Assembly (NCBI GenBank): GCA_021828635.1
Contig: JAJZEJ010000237.1
Location: forward strand, 1-7,993
DNA: 7,993 nt
DNA from: Chloroflexota bacterium
GTDB lineage: Bacteria; Chloroflexota; Ktedonobacteria; Ktedonobacterales; Ktedonobacteraceae
Direction of reading: 5' to 3'
Of the stretch, positions 6,583 through 7,993 are shown one piece after another. Position 1 is the first letter of the stretch. The number at the start of each line of letters is the position of its first letter. The translations under genes were made by a program, and so were the position numbers. The notes below the pieces were generated by a model. The model was not told where the DNA came from and ran no database searches. It saw only the letters and a list, made by a program, of their open reading frames with translations.

Positions 6583-7761
6583 TTAGATATCTTTTTTGAG
6601 AGACGCTCTCTTCCTCAAGCTATAGCGGGTCAGCAACAGCAACGGCACCAGGATGACAAGGCCCAGGAAAAAGTAGGCACCGATATTGGCTAGCGTGCCG
6701 AAAACTGAGGCTTGCTGGGGTGTCGTGCCGATAATCGGGGGGTAGAGACCGGTAATGATAAAGCGCGGCGTGCCACCAACCTCAATGGTTTTGGCAATCT
6801 GGCGGCCAGGGATGTCCAGCATGGCGACGCTACCATTATTGAGTGCCACGAATCCCCATTGACCATCACTGGTAATAGCCACCGATTGCGGCTCAGCATT
6901 GAAATGAATGGTGCGATTCGGTTCGGGTGGTAGCGTATAACCGGCATTCACTGGTGTCAGCACCACAAGCTGATCATGCTGCATATCAGGTACATAGACC
7001 TCACCGGTATTCTCATCAAAGTCCATCGGACCATACGTGCCACCGCTCAACAACGTTACCACGTGATGCGAGGAGAGATCAATCGCATCAATCTTGCCAT
7101 CGTGCGTCGTCACATAAACGGTCGTACCAACAGGAATAGTGACATACTGCGGCTGATCGGGTAGCGCGATACTGGTTAACTTCGTCCCTTTGAGCGTATC
7201 GAAAATCGACACAGTTTTGGCCGCGACCCACAATTGATCGCCGGTATTGCCGGAAACATTCGAGGAAACCGTAGCCACAGCCATGCCAGAGACGAGACCA
7301 TCAGCCTGAATCGTTAATTTGACGTGGCAGGTATTCATATCAACACCGGTAATCGTTGCGCTATCAGGAGCGGCGACAAAGATGGTATTGAAGTTAGAGT
7401 CCAGCGACAAGAGTGTGGGATGACCAGGAACATGGACACTACATACTGTTTGTCCGGTTTTGGCCGAAAGCACCACAAGTTGGCCTGATTGCGGCTGCGT
7501 CACATACAGGAAACGTCCATCCAGGCTCAACTGTACTTCAGCAGGCGCACTCGCTACGTGAAGCGTACCTGTGACCTGCTGCTTGGCAATATCAACAATG
7601 CTCACGCCACCTTTGCCGCCCGCGACATACGCCAGATTGGGTGCGCCGCCATCGGCATGGGCTGTTTCAGGCAGAAGCAGCAGAGTCAGCAAAGAACCGA
7701 ACGCAACAAACAGGAGGAGCAGAACCGAAAAGCCCCACAGTAGTGATTGACGATATCTCAT
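6583..7761 (-). CDS. YVTN-type beta-propeller, exported and anchored by a C-terminal helix
   Basis: This gene encodes 392 residues from the ATG at 7759-7761. A second in-frame ATG at 7765-7767 would add Met-Ser, but it lies only three bases from the GAGGA site at 7771-7775, so the inner one is favoured. The N-terminus is a signal peptide: MRYRQ, a long hydrophobic run, then a likely cut after AHA (about residue 36). Repeated blades of the YVTN/YncE-like type follow, such as APNLAYVAGGKGGVSIVDI, SLDGRFLYVTQPQSGQLVVL and TSDGQWGFVALNNGSVAMLD. A hydrophobic helix (YFFLGLVILVPLLLL) followed by a basic tail (RYSLRKRASLKKD) marks a C-terminal membrane anchor, so the propeller should face outwards. 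Two Cys in neighbouring blades (QTVCSVHV and MNTCHVKL) could form a disulfide. Such propellers bind proteins, ligands or cofactors; nothing here identifies a substrate or catalytic residues. It probably shares a transcript with the gene upstream. Confidence 0.88.
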   Translation of the reverse strand: MRYRQSLLWGFSVLLLLFVAFGSLLTLLLLPETAHADGGAPNLAYVAGGKGGVSIVDIAKQQVTGTLHVASAPAEVQLSLDGRFLYVTQPQSGQLVVLSAKTGQTVCSVHVPGHPTLLSLDSNFNTIFVAAPDSATITGVDMNTCHVKLTIQADGLVSGMAVATVSSNVSGNTGDQLWVAAKTVSIFDTLKGTKLTSIALPDQPQYVTIPVGTTVYVTTHDGKIDAIDLSSHHVVTLLSGGTYGPMDFDENTGEVYVPDMQHDQLVVLTPVNAGYTLPPEPNRTIHFNAEPQSVAITSDGQWGFVALNNGSVAMLDIPGRQIAKTIEVGGTPRFIITGLYPPIIGTTPQQASVFGTLANIGAYFFLGLVILVPLLLLTRYSLRKRASLKKDI

Positions 7762-7770
7762 AGACATTCT

Positions 7771-7777
7771 TCCTCTT
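7771..7777 (-). promoter_or_regulatory. Ribosome-binding site of the YVTN propeller gene
   Basis: On the minus strand AAGAGGA lies in the short gap after the stop of the upstream gene. It is three bases from the outer ATG (7767) and nine from the inner ATG (7761), which favours the inner start. Confidence 0.55.
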
Positions 7778-7783
7778 ACACAT

Positions 7784-7993
7784 TCAGGCTTTCGGCGTTA
7801 ACGATGTCCAGGCGCTCCCACTACTGGCAAGCTCATAGACAGCCACCGGATACGAGAGCGACAAATAGAAGTCGCTCGCATTATGCGGATCAACGGCCAG
7901 ATTGCCGAGATTGCCCGCGATATGCGGTAACGCCTGCCACGTATGACCACCATCGCTGCTGCGGTAGATAGAGGTTGCGGTACGCCCATAGAT
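7784..7993 (-). CDS. C-terminal end of a BNR/Asp-box beta-propeller protein (partial)
   Basis: The minus strand is open from the window edge (7993) to a TGA at 7784-7786, giving the last 69 residues of a longer protein whose start lies outside. It contains a perfect Asp-box, S-x-D-x-G-x-T-W, in YRSSDGGHTWQALP (residues 10-23 of the fragment). Then comes NLAVDPHNASDFYLSLSYP, the strand-and-DP pattern typical of BNR (sialidase-type) propeller repeats, and a degenerate last repeat SGSAWTSLTP. These repeats occur in sialidases, sortilin-like and Ycf48-like proteins and many exported proteins of unknown role, so the repeat fold is clear but the function is not. The stop is about 22 bases before the start of the YVTN propeller gene, so the two are probably co-transcribed. 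Confidence 0.8.
   Translation of the reverse strand: MYGRTATSIYRSSDGGHTWQALPHIAGNLGNLAVDPHNASDFYLSLSYPVAVYELASSGSAWTSLTPKA

Noticed and set aside
6585..6597. AGATATCT palindrome followed by T residues as a plus-strand terminator
   Set aside because: A perfect palindrome with no loop and AT-rich stem cannot form a stable terminator hairpin; it overlaps the stop codon end of the minus-strand gene.
6598..6610. GAGAG-ACG-CTCTC hairpin beside a run of six T
   Set aside because: The T run precedes the hairpin on the plus strand and reads as A after it on the minus strand, so it is not an intrinsic terminator; it also lies within the propeller gene.
7798..7989. Minus-strand frame of 63 codons with its own ATG
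   Set aside because: Different frame from the Asp-box reading; its product has no motif, while the overlapping frame gives a perfect Asp-box and BNR-like strands.
1..7993. tRNA, rRNA, CRISPR array, insertion sequence or riboswitch
   Set aside because: No direct-repeat array, transposase, terminal repeats or structured-RNA signature was seen, and nearly all bases are in protein genes.

Overview
The window reads as coding DNA from end to end. The longest stretch without a gene is the 41 bases between two convergent genes at 6542-6582. The mix is about half GC. It holds a membrane energy-coupling operon with hydrogenase-like subunits, a fused USP/CBS protein, a small Cys-rich protein, and secreted or anchored beta-propeller proteins. 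This would suit a Chloroflexota bacterium of the Ktedonobacteria type, but that is an inference from gene content and composition; no rRNA or other marker is present.

Positions 1-6541 form one plus-strand transcription unit of six genes with gaps of 31 bases or less, three of them overlapping. In order they are: (1) the 3' part of a NuoD/HycE-type large subunit, entering from outside the window; (2) a two-cluster ferredoxin (NuoI/HycF/HyfH type); (3) a NuoB/HycG-type small subunit with the N2-cluster cysteines; (4) a 712-residue NuoL/HyfB-type antiporter-like membrane subunit; (5) a 627-residue soluble protein with two universal-stress (USP) domains and four CBS domains; (6) a 118-residue Cys-rich protein resembling DUF2180.

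The first four genes are the core of a group-4-hydrogenase/complex-I-like machine. However, the large subunit has lost all four cysteines that would hold a NiFe centre, while the electron-transfer subunits keep their cluster ligands. It is therefore best called an energy-converting-hydrogenase-related (Ehr-type) complex: an electron-transfer and probable ion-translocating complex with an unknown redox partner, not a hydrogenase. It also seems to lack the His/Tyr pair that holds quinone in complex I. The proton-channel subunits not seen here (NuoH/HyfC-like and others) are presumably upstream.

The USP/CBS protein starts 17 bases after the antiporter gene and overlaps the DUF2180-like gene. Both USP and CBS domains commonly bind adenine nucleotides, so an energy-state sensor co-expressed with the complex is the most interesting hypothesis in the window.

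Positions 6583-7993 lie on the minus strand, convergent with the operon: a YVTN-type beta-propeller with a signal peptide and a C-terminal membrane anchor and, upstream of it, the C-terminal end of a BNR/Asp-box propeller protein that runs off the window. These two look like a separate unit of extracytoplasmic proteins.
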